Shown piece by piece: positions 12,431 through 25,200 of a stretch of DNA of 64,000 nucleotides (position 1 is its first letter; the number at the start of each line of letters is the position of its first letter). The notes below the pieces were generated by a model that was not told the DNA's origin, did not search any database, and saw nothing but the letters and a program-made list of their open reading frames with translations. The position numbers and the translations under genes were made by a program. The stretch lies in the NCBI GenBank assembly GCA_017591395.1, contig WEDG01000370.1:310001-374000 (forward strand), given 5' to 3'. Source of the DNA: Schistocephalus solidus (Eukaryota; Platyhelminthes; Cestoda; Diphyllobothriidea; Diphyllobothriidae).

Positions 12431-12663
12431 TAAAACAAATTACAGATTTCTGCAGCTAGAATTCGTCTATGAGACACTTTATTGAATGCATTACTAAGAT
12501 TAAAATAGATATTTACTACCGTTATATGATCATACCGAAGAGGTTAGTAGATTTACAAAAGTCATATGGCAGGATTCAGAAGAGTGGTCTGGTAAAAAGC
12601 CGTATTGGGAGGAGTTGAGAATTTATTAATTATGCAGAAATCTGTAATTTGTTTTGCAATTAG
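12424..12663. repeat. Inverted repeat of 31 nt flanking about 180 nt
   Basis: The 31-nt sequence at 12424-12454 recurs as its reverse complement at 12633-12663 with one mismatch. The right arm belongs to a minus-strand LINE RT coding segment; the left arm lies at the end of the Penelope element. Confidence 0.8.
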
Positions 12664-12805
12664 TTTTTCAAAGAGTTAAGTAAGCGAGGGAGTTTTATGA
12701 ACACAGTGATATTTATGCACGTCAGAGCGGGAACCAGATTTAAATACAGGAATTTTAATAGAAGTTTTCCAATATTCGGGACGAGAAAATCCTAGTGATG
12801 AATAG
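12460..12805 (-). mobile_element. Non-LTR RT fragment
   Basis: The minus strand reads EYWKTSIKIPVFKSGSRSDV near 12740-12800, then LFEKLIAKQITDFCIINKF near 12620-12680 and NTAFYQTTLLNPA, which match the first RT blocks of CR1/Jockey-type LINEs (W..A.I.PI.K.GSR; EKLI...I; QYGF). It is probably the upstream part of the LINE whose 3' end is at 8640-9900, split by the Penelope element; this nesting is inferred. Confidence 0.6.
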
Positions 12806-12814
12806 GTCCATCCT

Positions 12815-14560
12815 TTGGCAGACTTCTTACATAATCAAATGTCCAGAAACTTTTCAATAAATGAGCTCCGGACGCTTGTAGATGAGAAAAACAACACATA
12901 TATTTGCCTCGACAGAAACTTGGCTCTCAGAAGATATTCGAGAAAACGAAGTATCCCTCCGGTGTTTTCTACTCTTAAGAACAGACAGGGGAAGCCACAG
13001 AGGAGGTATATCTAATGATACAAAAAGTTCAAGTTTTATCTTGAACTCTTTCAACTTAGTACGTCCGGCCACTGGCATTCACAGGTGCATGCCGTCCCCC
13101 AAACCAGAATGTCGAACGCGATGTTATTCTCCTAACGGAACTGACCAAAATGTGCTTGAAAAAAGATGTCCTTATCGTTGGAGACTTTAACGCTCCTACC
13201 ATTGACTGGGAAACGTAGACTGTTTCGGGTCCAACGGATATATTTGGTCATCGTTTGTTTGAGATGGCAGGCTAAAATTATATTTTCAGAATGTACCGTT
13301 CGGGACACGAGTTAGGGAAGGGCACTTTTCAATTGTCTAGACTTGGTGTTCACATGAGACGAGGATAATATGCTGGATTTACAAGATCTACCGCCAATAG
13401 GTGCTATCGACCACGTTGTACTGCTCGTTGAGGATTCCATGTTCTCACAGCCCGGCTCACTTAAGCAACTGGAAACAAAAATCTTGAAGGGAGATTTTTC
13501 CAGCATGCGCACGCAAATCTCAGTAATACCGTGGACAACAACATTACGAGGAACTCTGACCGAATGCTGGAGAACGTTGAGCTCTTTGGTTGAAAGAATT
13601 ATTCATCTTTATTGTCCCCTAAAAAGAAAGAAAATAGAAAATAAAGAATCGTCTGTTGTGGATAAACCGCGACCTTAAGATCTCCTTAATCAGAAGAAAT
13701 GAGATGTGAATGTGGTTTCGACTAACGTGGAGTGTCGAACACTTGCAGTTATACAAATGACAACGAGGTGTCTGTAAGTGTGAGGCATACCGACTCCGAA
13801 AGAACTATGATCTATTCATACTATTGAACTCTCTAAAGCATCCCAAGATCCTATCCGGTTACATACGCAATAACCGAAGAAATTTTGACCCGATTCCAGT
13901 GCTGCAGACCGAAAACGGAGAACCAGAAACGGATGACCAAACGAAAGCCTCAATCCTCCCTAGCTTCTTTCAGTTGGTATTCACTCATGAAGAAAATCCT
14001 CCTCCGCACCCCTACTCTGGTCATCTATAACATTCGAAAACGTTTGCAATAGAAAACAAGCTTTACTTATTAGTAAGGAATAAATAACTCCGCCTGAAGC
14101 CTGCCATGTCACTAGGTCCAGATAGATTTCATCTGCATGCCCTTCGATAATCGGCCGATGTACTGTGTGAGCCAGTTTCGATGATATTCCAAAAGTCCAT
14201 GGAAGAGGGCGAACTACCGCAGGAATGGAAAACTACCCTTATAGCCTCAATCCACAAAGGAGGGTCCAAGCTTGAATTGGAACATACCCGTTCCATTAGC
14301 CAGAACTGCATTTTGTGAAAGGTCATGGAAAAACGTATTAAGGGACATATCACGAAGTATCTGGAGCAGAAGAACATACAATGTGCTGCCAGCATGGCTT
14401 TCTCATTCGTCACTCATATCTTACAAGTGGGTTTTACTTGGAGGGAAATGGACAGAGCCATAGAACAAGGCTGTCAATTCGATGTGATTTTCTTTGAATT
14501 CAAGAAGGAATTTCATAGCTGTCATGTAGAGAGCCTTGTTCAGAGAGGTGGAAGATAACA
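12815..14560 (+). mobile_element. Non-LTR LINE with endonuclease and RT, broken
   Basis: Plus-strand frames show an APE-type endonuclease (HIFASTETWLSEDI near 12890-12940; VLIVGDFNAPTIDWE near 13168-13215) and, about 1 kb further, RT blocks (LPQEWKTTLIASIHKGGS near 14215-14270; KVMEKRIKGHITKYLEQKNI near 14320-14380). The segment between carries a long Ser/Thr/Lys-rich open stretch and then RT finger sequence (KPAMSLGPDRFHLHALR near 14095-14145). The catalytic YxDD region and the 3' half are missing. Confidence 0.7.
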
Positions 14561-16180
14561 GAGGACTGATGAAGACGAAGATGAGGTACATTTTCACAGG
14601 CACCAATTGAAATAAATAAGTGTTGAATCTGATCTTTGTTGATTTGGTAGTGCCGGAAGAACCGTTGTCGAATACGAGACAGAGCTTGAAATTCTATATT
14701 CCCGTTAAGGATGCAGAAGGGCTGTCTGATGATAATAGTATCGTGTGCTTAAACTGGAATATTAGTTTCTCAAAACTGCAACAGTGTCCAGTTGATGAAA
14801 ATAGCAAAAAGGAGAAGATCCATGGGTGTCACCAACTTAATCCTAATCTGATGGTTACATCAGTCTATGTCTTGGGTGTGGATTGATTAGGTGATAATTG
14901 TGTCTAAGAGGGATTTCTGTTAGGAACGGTCATTAACCTTGTTATTTGGAAGGCTGGTTTGTGAGATCCCATGTTATTTGGAAAACTATAATGTTTCAGG
15001 TTATTGCGACGTCATGGAGGTTGAGTAGCCGTGGTGGTACTGTAAAGACTTAAATTTTGCGGTTTGTTTTGTAAGTGAGGATTTGGAATATACCTAAATA
15101 TTTGGTCATTATGATAGGGCCTTTGGTTACGACGGCGTGCGTACTAATATTTTTTTGAAATAGGAGAACTACATTCACGTCCTTCTGAGTCCGTAGGATA
15201 TCACACAGCTGTGTTGGAGTTTTGATAGTTTTGGGGGTAAGCTTTTTGTGCTAGTAGTTGCTCGTTTCGCGTTGTTGCTCAAGTCGTTATTGGTGTCTCT
15301 GTAGACATTATAATATTATTTTGCAGGTTATCTTGACTGGGCCCAGCGTCTCTGTTTTCATGCTGTTCTAAGGTGGTGTTAGTTCATTGGATTTTCGGTT
15401 TCGACTGTTGAAGACCTCGCCTTCTAACTGCTTTTGCAGTTGTGCGTAGTTTGTCGTGGGTGTCAGAGGTAGAAGAACACGTTGCATGCTTGATTAAAGG
15501 AATGCTGTGTTGATTATTTCTTGTCTGTTCTCGGGTTTTCTTCTGGAGTTGTCTTCGCTGCATTGCTGTTAAGTCTGGACCTGGGAAGGATTAAAAGGTT
15601 TTGCAAACTTTGGTTTAATGCAAGATTATTTAGTATCGTTTCAGCCTCGGTTTGGGTAATGAATGTTACTAATACTGGTGTATTGGAACCTTTTGAGCTT
15701 AAGCTTTTGATGGAAGCTAATTGGATGTTAAGGCCACAGAAGTGTATTGTTTGCTGGATGGTTGGCGTTGGGTTTATAGCTTGTGGGAAATTTCGGATAA
15801 CTATATTAAGTCTACGTTGTGGTCCATCAGCAACTTCGGAGGAAACTAAATTTACAATAAACTCTATTTTGTGGACAGCTGGTGAGGTTATTTGTCAATG
15901 AATTAACATCTAAAAGAGAATCGAAGATCTTAAATAGAGATTCGTGTTTCTCTACAATCTGCTGTATACGGGAGGTAGCAGAGAGGTCAATTTTATCGAT
16001 AGTAAATTTTGTGTCAATCATTTTTTTCCGATTTTATTTCATGGAAGTATATGAGGCTTTGTATTTTAAGTAACAATATAGCTACTACACTAATATAGCA
16101 AGATGTTTTTGATATGCGTGGTCACAAACTTAAAACATGATTCATCTTTTCACTTATCTTAGAGCGGAAGGTTACGCACA
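14561..16180. other. Intergenic, nothing assigned
   Basis: AT-rich sequence without recognisable gene motifs. The plus-strand open frame at 15521-15901 has no family resemblance and low-complexity hydrophobic composition. The minus strand across 14900-16020 has longish Asn/Ser/Thr-rich stretches with stops that could be a decayed retroelement ORF1, but no diagnostic motif supports this. Confidence 0.4.
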
Positions 16181-16830
16181 GGTCAGGCCCGTCAGTGAGC
16201 GTTCAGTTCGATAAAGTGAAACTGTTCCGATGACGGTTACCCCTTGGATCGGAGTAAAATCTACCAATTATACCCAATCAATTAGTCCCAGAGCTCTCCA
16301 ATGAGATGACCACACAGGACCAACTACCAAACGTACCTCGGGCCCAGCTTAAAGAAGAAGTTTTATACGACAGAAGAGAACTGAATCCGTTCTTCACGTT
16401 CAGTTTTACTAAAATGGTAAAAGAGTTGATAGACGGGAATGTCAGATCAGTTTTGGCGTTTTTCAGGTTCAACTTTTGTAGACAGTGCCCCATCCCCATA
16501 GCAGCTTCCAACTCTACGTCCCTCCCTTGATTCATCCAATTACCGACCCGGATTTGTATTTGCGACAGTCTCCACCCTGAGCAAATCCTGCCGAGTATTT
16601 TATCCTCACCTGTACTGCTGTTTTTTTTCGGTTTATTATATTTTTAACCCTATTAACCCCCTGTTAACCCTGTTAACCCCGATGTCTGACGTTTGACTGT
16701 TTGGATTACTGTACAATAATGTCAACTGAGTACCACAAACAGTCAAACGGATAACCATTCCTATTGGTCTGCTACTTGAAGAACTCAGAAGAGACCGAAG
16801 AATCAACGTTTGAAGGTAACGAAGGGAACG
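16180..16830 (+). mobile_element. Gypsy 5' fragment related to the 4.2-kb element
   Basis: From about 16370 to 16820 this matches 4400-4800 with divergence, including the region just before and at the gag start (MSTE-like start at 16719). The match stops shortly after the gag start. It is a truncated second copy of the same Ty3/gypsy family. Confidence 0.65.
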
Positions 16831-16839
16831 TGAGTACTG

Positions 16840-18470
16840 AAATAACTAAATGAACTGCTTTAAACTCATGCGTTACGGTAGATCAATAAACTTTAGTGTA
16901 AGCAGTGTATTAGTACCACTTTTTGTATATCTGCTGTTCACCTAGCTGAAAAGCTTCGGTTTTATTTATGCTAATGTTCTCGGAAGAATTACAAGTTACA
17001 CGAAAGCCCTGGATTAGCGTTTGGCCTGAAAGTCTGAATCAGTGACCAATAGAAACTTAAGCTGTTGTAATGGCAAATAAAAATCTTTAGGTTGCCTATG
17101 AACCTCAAAGGACTACTTTTCCACTTGTCTGGTTTGTGGAGAGCGGAGTTGAAAAAAGACCCATTTGTTTAAATGGGCAAGCACATATAGTCAATTTATT
17201 CAGCTTTGTTTAGCGTGCGCCATGTCTCGTTTCAGTTTCCTTCTCATTTTATTTCAAGTCTGAGAAAACGCGGACTCCGCATCCCTGGTAGTAGCATCAA
17301 AATCCACCCTCCGCGGATCGTTGGACTGCGAGTGACGGTCGTATCCTGTCGATATTACGAACTGCCTTCCCTGATGACTGTACCCAACTCTACCCTATCT
17401 GAACCCCTATCTGCATGTGTATCTTGTCCTAACCCTGTTTTCACCTCGAGCTTTGTTTTCCCTAATCGGTTAATAAATCCATTTGCCATCCTCATTCGAA
17501 ACATCGATGTTCTCTTGATTGACTGTTATACATGGCTGACGGTAAGTATGAGGCGAATGACCTGTATCTGGGCGAAGACAAGTATAAGGATGTTGTTGAG
17601 GGTTAAATAGCCAGCGAGGTCCAAGACTCGTTTCGGTCCGCCGGTCCCTCCAAGTCATCGGCTATTACATCGGTGGCAGCACCCGCTTCGCACCCATCGC
17701 CAACGTGCCACGCCTCCAACCAAATTCCCCTCAATTGGCTGCTCTGACAGCAGCAAAAACTTTGAATGCTGTTTCCGTCATTTGAGGTTCCACCACAATG
17801 ATGTACCACCAGGCGACCGCAGCTGAACCGTTCTGAAATTCATAACGGATGATCAGATGGACAGAGCAATTGACGCTGGTCTCTCACGCTACAAAAATGT
17901 CAACGTCCTCTGAGAACAGATAAATGAACCTTCAAACCTCCACTCTCCACCAAAGAGGTGGTGGACTAGCTGCTAACCCACCGCCTACTGGGAACGGAGA
18001 TATCACGCCGATTTTCCGATACCTAGTTTCACCTCGTCAATAATGCCTTTACTTGCCTCATCACGAAAAAACGCTGTTCTACAATTTCAAAAGTCAGCTG
18101 GTCTCCCAGGAGGTGACCTATTCTCTTCGATACTAACCCCTCGGGGACATAAGAGAACATGGGTAATTAATTTAAATAATGATCTGATTGTACCTCATAC
18201 ATAAATGATAATCAATAAACTTTAAATTAAACAGCGCATTAGGACAGACTTTTGAAATTCTACTAGTCATCCAGCTAAAAAGCTTCGGTCTCATTTTATG
18301 CGAAGGTTATTGAATAACTACAAAATACTTGAAAGTCCTGGATTAATATTGGGCTTGAAGGCTGAATCTGTGACCAATAGAAACTTTGACTAGTGTTGAC
18401 AATTTCAAGTCTTTAGGTTTCCTGTGAACCCCAAAGGACTACTTTTCCACCTGCCAGGTTAATCTCGTAT
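16840..18470 (+). mobile_element. Short LTR retrotransposon remnant (two LTR-like ends, gag start)
   Basis: Segments 16900-17140 and 18215-18460 match each other, including a shared block containing CCAAAGGACTACTTTTCCAC. Between them, after an AATAAA-containing stretch, a gag-like frame opens at 17532 (MADGKYEANDLYLGEDKYKD) and decays by 18130. This fits an internally deleted element with a complete 5' LTR and a truncated 3' LTR. The same LTR motif is present, more diverged, at 4245-4400. Confidence 0.55.
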
Positions 18471-18784
18471 TCAGATTGTCACTTTGAGTACTATAACGGT
18501 CATGTGGTATAATAACGAACCGAATCCAAACTATAAGAGTGCTCCGACTGTACAGATTCGGGTATTCAAATCATATGTCCGAGTCAAATAGCTATTTTTC
18601 TTGTATCGTATGATTTCGATTGACGTATGTTCGTGGGACTCCACGGGTGTATATCATCTCATCGCGTATACTGACGAATTAACAATGCCATGTAGTGTCT
18701 GAACACATGGGACTCTTGATTAATACAGTTACCTCCGTTTCAGGGCTGATACTCACCGGTTCACTGTCGTAAATTGTCTTTTAG

Positions 18785-18816
18785 AAGACGATCATCGACT
18801 ATCAGCTGATCGTCTT
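18785..18816. other. Perfect 10-bp hairpin
   Basis: AAGACGATCA and its reverse complement TGATCGTCTT flank a 12-nt loop, followed by a short T run. It looks like a bacterial terminator, but the setting is eukaryotic intergenic DNA about 1.8 kb before SPRTN; no function is assigned. Confidence 0.7.
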
Positions 18817-20619
18817 TTTAGTCTGTAGGATCGCTAGAATCTTCATTGCATATGGTTACTATTCACACAGAAATAACCCAATCGAAATGTGGAATCTTAA
18901 ATGTTAATTGAGGTAGAAACCGATATTGTTAGATAAAATATATACGAAAACTGTCCGCAGAGGTCCGGGCACTTCAGGGATGATGATCGGGGAACGTCGA
19001 GCTAGGGACTACCGCAGGAGAGAGAATATATCCTTCTCGTACTCGCACTTAAAAGGCAAACACAATACATCATCTTAGTTCTTTCCTCTTCCTTCTCTAT
19101 CTCTTTGTCCCACTCGATATATACAAACCTGTCGCGGTTCAGTTCACCTTTTGCAATTCACTGCCACTTGCTTAAAAATTAAGACTGGTACCGACCATTG
19201 ATTTTGCTGATGTATTTCCCTCTACAGCCTAACTTTGCGTTATACAAATAAAAAAACTTGTAGAGTAGGGATTTTCGAAGAAGATTATTTGTCTTCCGTA
19301 GCCTGCCAATTTGTTTTGGACCGACTGGAAACAACCTGTATCTAAGTTCGGTTAGTACTACCGTTTTTTTTACTAGCTTGCATGTTCAACGTCTGTCCAT
19401 TTTTTGATTTATAAATTTGACTGTTTTATTGATGATTCGGCAACAGGCTTATGACATTCTTCTCATAGTGACCGGTGAATGTGTTTTTCATAATACACAG
19501 AAGAAATGGTACTTGTACGAGTACTTTTTAAAATAATCCTCCAGTTCATCCCTGGGTAATGAAGCAGCGTAGTAGTTAGTCTTAACCTTTAATTTTTGCG
19601 CTTTGGTGCAAGTGCGCTCTGCGGGATCTCAGCTGTATTAATTGTTCTATCTATCATATTTCATGTTCTTGGCATCAAATCAACCAGTTTAGGTTATTGA
19701 GTTACATTTCCATTCACAAAGTTTAAGCATTATTACTGGTTGCCGCACGTTCCAGCATGTGCAAATTGATTCCAGTTCGTATCGGTTTTGCTTAGAGAAG
19801 ATTTATAAAGGGTCTTGGGATTAACGTTAAGGATTGATCTTTGTTGGATGAACAATCTAGCTCAGCATCAGGGCCATTCTAGATCTTCTTGCCCTCGTTT
19901 TTTTTTCAATTCGGAGTTAAGTTATTCGGTTTTTTTCGTCAACTTCTGGGGTTGTCGGTAAGCAGGTCAGTTTGGTAGGCACTTTTCGCACTTCTTACTG
20001 GCAGTTATTTTTTTAGCTTTTGACGTTGCACATACAGGTATTTTGAACATGCTTGTTGGCTTCTCCCCAAGCGGTGCCTCAGTCAAATGTCCGTGGTAAC
20101 ATTATTTTAAAAGCTCTTAATCAGTCACTGCTGCGTTGATATTTAACTTACCCCACCTGGTGTAAACCTGCATCACTGAGTCTGGGACACTGTTTAAAGG
20201 AAAACCAATGCCAACAATACTCAGGATTCCTTAAAGAATGTCATTGGGACGTTGTGGCCAGCATAAGCAAGAATCATGTGATCAGCGCGCTTGGTCGTTA
20301 CTGTAGCCGCCTCGAGTCTGTACTCAAGGCTGCGGCCAGTTTTACAGCAGAATCTTTGTGATATGTATATACGAACATGTGCACTAAATTCCATGTTCTC
20401 AAATAACTGACGCATTCGCTGCATGCATCTTTCGTTCTTTTGTTTATTAACTCATCTTCTACCATCTCTTTTGATTAATTTTTTTTATGCACTGGTAGCG
20501 GAAATGTGGAATAATGATGAAGTCGAAAACATCTCAGCGGTCCACCCGGAAGCAGTAAACGCATCAAATTTATTGACATCGGCAATGCCTATTCAAGTAA
20601 CTTAATTGCGAAATTCCAG

Positions 20620-20637
20620 CCAATTCTTTAGAAAAAC
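20620..20637 (+). promoter_or_regulatory. Possible splice acceptor just before the SPRTN start codon
   Basis: CAATTCTTTAG ends at 20631 and is followed by AAAAAC and then ATG. It could be a spliced-leader trans-splice site or the end of a 5' UTR intron. LARS1 has a similar arrangement. The pyrimidine tract is weak. Confidence 0.35.
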
Positions 20638-20982
20638 ATGAAAAGATCCAAGTCTAGACAATCAGAGAATTCTTCTCCCATAAAAACACGGACACTGGAA
20701 AACTCGACATGTGAAAACAAAGATGCCGCTTGCGAATTATCAATTGTTGACCCAATATGGCAAAACATCGATCCAACTCCCGATATTCGTGCACTATTTA
20801 CCCAGTTTGACGAGCAATTCTTCGAAAAGCGTCTTACGTCTGTTGAGGTTAGGTGGAGTCCTCGAATGACCCTTTGCGCCGGTATGTGTGTCTACGAGGG
20901 TCGTGGGGGACTTTGTTCCGTGCGATTGAGTGAACCATTACTCAAATTTCGACCACGAAGTGATTTAGTCGAAACCCTTTTG
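20638..20982 (+). CDS. SPRTN: SPRTN exon 1
   Basis: Residues 1-115: a Ser/Lys-rich N-terminus of about 40 residues, then the first half of the SprT domain ending in DLVETLL. The open frame runs on past 20982, but homology shows a 43-nt intron begins there (donor TTG|GTTGTT, not consensus). Confidence 0.9.
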
Positions 20983-22193
20983 GTTGTTATCCTTCTGTTG
21001 ATTCTTTACTGGGCAATCCTTTTAGCACGAGATGATACATGCATACCTCTTCATCACCGAAAACAACAGGGTAAGTTCTTGCTTTTTCTGCGATTGACAC
21101 CTATTCCTAGGATCGCGACGGCCACGGCCCTAATTTTCGAGCTCATATGAATCGGATCAACAAGATAGCTAAGACGAATATAACGGTAATCACCTAAACC
21201 AGTTTTTTTGCTTCCAATTTTATTTCTCGTTAATGGAATATTAAACTGAGCAAGCTAGTACTCGCCCGTTGGTGTCGTTTATCTTTAATCATTTCCATAT
21301 TCGAAATACACTCGACAGAGTCGGTCCTCTCTAAATAGGCAAATCAAGGAACGTGACTCGTATTTGTCCTAGGCGCTCTGCTATGGACAGAAAGATGCGT
21401 TGTAAGTTTGAGGCTGTAACTGATAGATTCATTTCCTGCTTCGGATAATACTTTACTCCGACGAAACCCCGAACTTCTTTGTTTGCAGTTTGTACGATTT
21501 TTGCTGAACTCGATATTTTCTTCACTTTCAGATTTCAATGTTACCGTAAAAACAGACAAAACAGCCGCCTGTTTGGCCGTCGTTACTTTTAGACATTCTT
21601 TTGCAGTTGACATGACCTGGCGTCTCGCTCGGCTTTCTAATTAACTTCCTTGAATTGGTCTTCCGTTGTTCTCTTGTAGTTAGCTGATGTTACACACGAA
21701 CGTCCAAGTGGGCAGAACCTTGGGTCTCCTTGCTTCTTTCGCAGACAGAAAGTTTATTATACTGATGTGTTCTGACAAATAATACGCCGCATTTGATAAA
21801 TTAATGTCCATGCCCTGTTCCGACAACCTAGGTTTATCACAGTTTCCATGACGAGGTTAACAGCTACAGGGTACACTGGTGGCAGTGCAATGGAATTTGT
21901 TCAAAAAAACCACCCTACTTCGGTTTGGTAAGACGTGCCGTGAACCGCGCACCTGGCCCGAACGACACTTGGTGGAGCGAACATCAGCTTATTTGCTCAG
22001 GTATGTCTGACTATGGCACCCCGTAAAAATTCACAAGCGTCTACTGTTTAAGTTGTTCCAGTGCTCTCTGTGAATGGTGGACCGTTCAGGAAGAAAGTAC
22101 TAATAGAATGGCCATTTTAGTTTCACTTACGAGAGTTAAAGCATATGCAAAAATTGAGCTGGCATATTTCCTTGCCTAATCTTCACAGATTAA

Positions 22194-22253
<60 letters not shown>

Positions 22254-25200
22254 AAACTCGGCCTTTCTAAAGCCATTGTTGCTAATTCTTCTACTGTTTC
22301 TATTGCCGCTGTTAATTTACGATTTCTTTGATTACTACTATTGCTGGTAATAGCAGATTATATTCATGTCTGAGATGCAGTATTGGTATCTTTAGCGTAA
22401 ACGCACATTAGTGCTACAAGAATCGGTGAAAGTCACTTCTCAATCGAAATTGAAAGTGCTGGGTCCAAAAGCCAGTTCACTTCAAGCGTTATGATCCCAT
22501 GAATTAAATATGTCGGTTGGAGGTTGGAGGTCTTCTTTTCCTTTCTAATGTGTAGCCAGCCTTTTCTGTATTATTTTCTACAGTCCGGGCTTTTCGTAGA
22601 TTGACTCCCATTTTATTAGCAAAATTGTCGAAAAATATATAAATCTTTACTCTTGTTGTAACCGCTCCAGGTTTACGGCTCCGATCTTTTAAAGACTTTT
22701 TTTCTTCTCTCGTAGCCACGTGACTCTGTGTACAATGAACGTTGGTTAACCGAAAGTAACTGAAGCCAAATCATAAAATTTGTGAATGCGAGTTTTGCCA
22801 TTGCCCTCAAAGTCGGCTGCAAAACTTTCGGTTCTGGTTAAACTACTGCCCACCATGGCACCTTCCTGTCATATTTTCTTTACGTCAGGCCTTGCGAACA
22901 CCGAAAATAGCCAAGCAGAGTGAATAGTTGTAAATCCCCTATTCCGCAGTAGCCCTGCACGCTCATGACACGGAATACAAAATGGACTTCTCTAATCCCA
23001 GGATCTTGCCAAACGGCTGAAGTAACTGTGAGCGATGAATTTCGTTGAGGAAGTTTTCACCACAAAAAATGACGTCGTCTACAGTAATTCTAATAATAGT
23101 AATGAATGTAAGTTTTAAAGCATTATTAGGTTAACTATCAGTGTGGGTCGAGCAATTAACGAAGAAAAAAACCCTATGTACTGCCCACACTTAATTGGAT
23201 TCGAAGTACTTTCAGTTATTCGGGAGGAAAAAACTGCTGTAAAGAACGAGAATTTCCTTGGATGCTCACCGTTGGCTGAAGAATTTCCCGGCTAAGGGGT
23301 GGAGTGCAGTCAGCACCGCAAAATTACGAACAAAGACATTGAAGACCGCCAACTCAAGCACTATGGAAGATATATTTGATGTTTTTGGCACCCAGAAATT
23401 ATAAAAGTAGTCATGAATGCAGAAAGCCCGTGCTGGTATGTTTAAAAAATAATCATTTAGCTGAATTTTTGTTCCCGGTTCACTTTTTTCCCCGATTACA
23501 TTTGTAATAACAAAAAATAACAGATGATATTTAACTGTACGTGCCTGAAGAACGAATAAGAAGACCTCGCGGTGACTGCTGCGTCGAGGGTACTTCAAAT
23601 TAGTAAGCGGGTTGAAAGTACGGTGGCTTTAATGCCTCAACCGTATAAAGTAGTCCCTTTTGTAATCGGCGAAGGCACAAAGAACCAGGGCCTGTGAGTT
23701 CGCAACGTTCTTACTAAGTTCCATTTCGGTTAAAACTCTTTTTGTAAAAAAATGAAGCTTGGATGGATTCCATTTTAAGGGCAGCTTAACAGGCAAAAGT
23801 AACTTAATACTCCTCAGTCTGCACTTTTTGCATCTGCCTTCGTACACGCCGTCAAGCCCACCCTCGTCACCACATGCACCCAGGTGCCTCATGTTAGTCA
23901 ACCGTCCACTCGAGCGCTCCTCGCCCACAATGCACTGTCAGTAAGCTGAGCGACTTCAGTTTCTGCGCAAGGCCTCATGTTATATTTTATGCCTCAGCCA
24001 GGCTACTGAACCCTCCCTCCCTGCTCTCAAAGTGACTTAAATTTGAATTTTTGGTCTGCTCTTGATGGCAGTGAAAACAGCCGTGAATAAACTCAGCCGA
24101 TTTCTTTGAAATATCGTCAAGCTAATCACGGTTTTCGAAATTTGACTCGTCTTTTTATATCTGAAGTTGAAGAAGCGTCGACTGAGCTTGACCCTGTTTG
24201 CACCCACCTTTTGCAGACTGGCCAAAAATGATATTAAAAGTCTCGCTCGTTGTTTGTGTAATTATTGTCGCAATCGTAATTTTTTGGTCGCTCTATTGCG
24301 TGCGAGATTTAATGGTAGGGATGCCTTGTATGGCCGTTTAAACAGGATACGAGAATAGCAACCGCCCAGCCCGCTTAAAATAGGTGGCCTGAAGGTAAAT
24401 TTCAGAAAGAGTAAATATACCCTATCTTAATGCTACAACATACCCTTAATCTTAACGCTAGCCCTTTCCTAAACTCAAACCCTACATTTAACGTGATACT
24501 AACCTTAACCTATAGCCTAATCATGACTCTAACCCCAACTCTGACTTTAACCTCAAACTTAAACCTAACCTTGGAATTTGGCACAAAGCCACATGTATTG
24601 TGGACGGTTCATTTCCCGCATCCTGATTAGGCAGCCATACAAACCCTCCTTACCGATTTAATATCAAACGAATCGTATTCTATTCTGGCTTTGGCCACTG
24701 CAGTATATCTTCCAGTTGCGTTCGTCTCGCTAACAGCCGTCTGCCTCGCAGAAGTCGCAGTGACTCGTCCATCGCGAGTGGATTCTAGTGGATTTAGACC
24801 GTCCTGTGGAGGTGAGGAGGTGCACTGATCTACCGTGATTGCAGATCCGGTTCCGAGCCCTCCGAGACGGTTCTATAGTGACACCCAATCGTTGATGTAG
24901 GCAGGGCTTTGTGTTCGAATCTTAGGTCCTTCTGACCTGGATTGTGGTTGACTAAAGACGGCAAATAGGCCACAAAATAGCCTTCCAGTCTCTGGAATAT
25001 TTGCTGTTTTAAACTCTACCGGCCAGCATTTTCACTCTAAGAGGTTCTGTACCCATTCCCTTAGTGACCTGCAAAGCAAAGCCTGCTTGTTAGCCTGACG
25101 GCGGACTACCCAGCGCATCCGAAATTGACGGATAGTGGAACAACCATGGGTGACGGCTGACCGTTACCTAGGCAGCCAGTCGAGTCTGACGACTTGAATT

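Larger units (their letters stand above)
18471..20637. other. Upstream region of SPRTN, no gene seen
   Basis: No coding sequence is supported. The only marked structure is a 10-bp perfect hairpin at 18785-18816. A polypyrimidine run ending in AG lies just before the SPRTN start codon. No clear TATA box was identified. Confidence 0.5.

Noticed and set aside
15521..15901. 126-codon plus-strand open frame as a gene
   Set aside because: No family motif, no splice context and hydrophobic low-complexity composition; chance frame in AT-rich DNA.
20983..21150. SPRTN exon 1 continuing as one frame to 21150
   Set aside because: Homology shows a 43-nt intron from 20983; the read-through would lose HEMIH.
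24430..24600. Interstitial telomere repeat
   Set aside because: The TTAGGG-like units are degenerate and lie within a MITE bounded by inverted ends and an 8-bp TSD.
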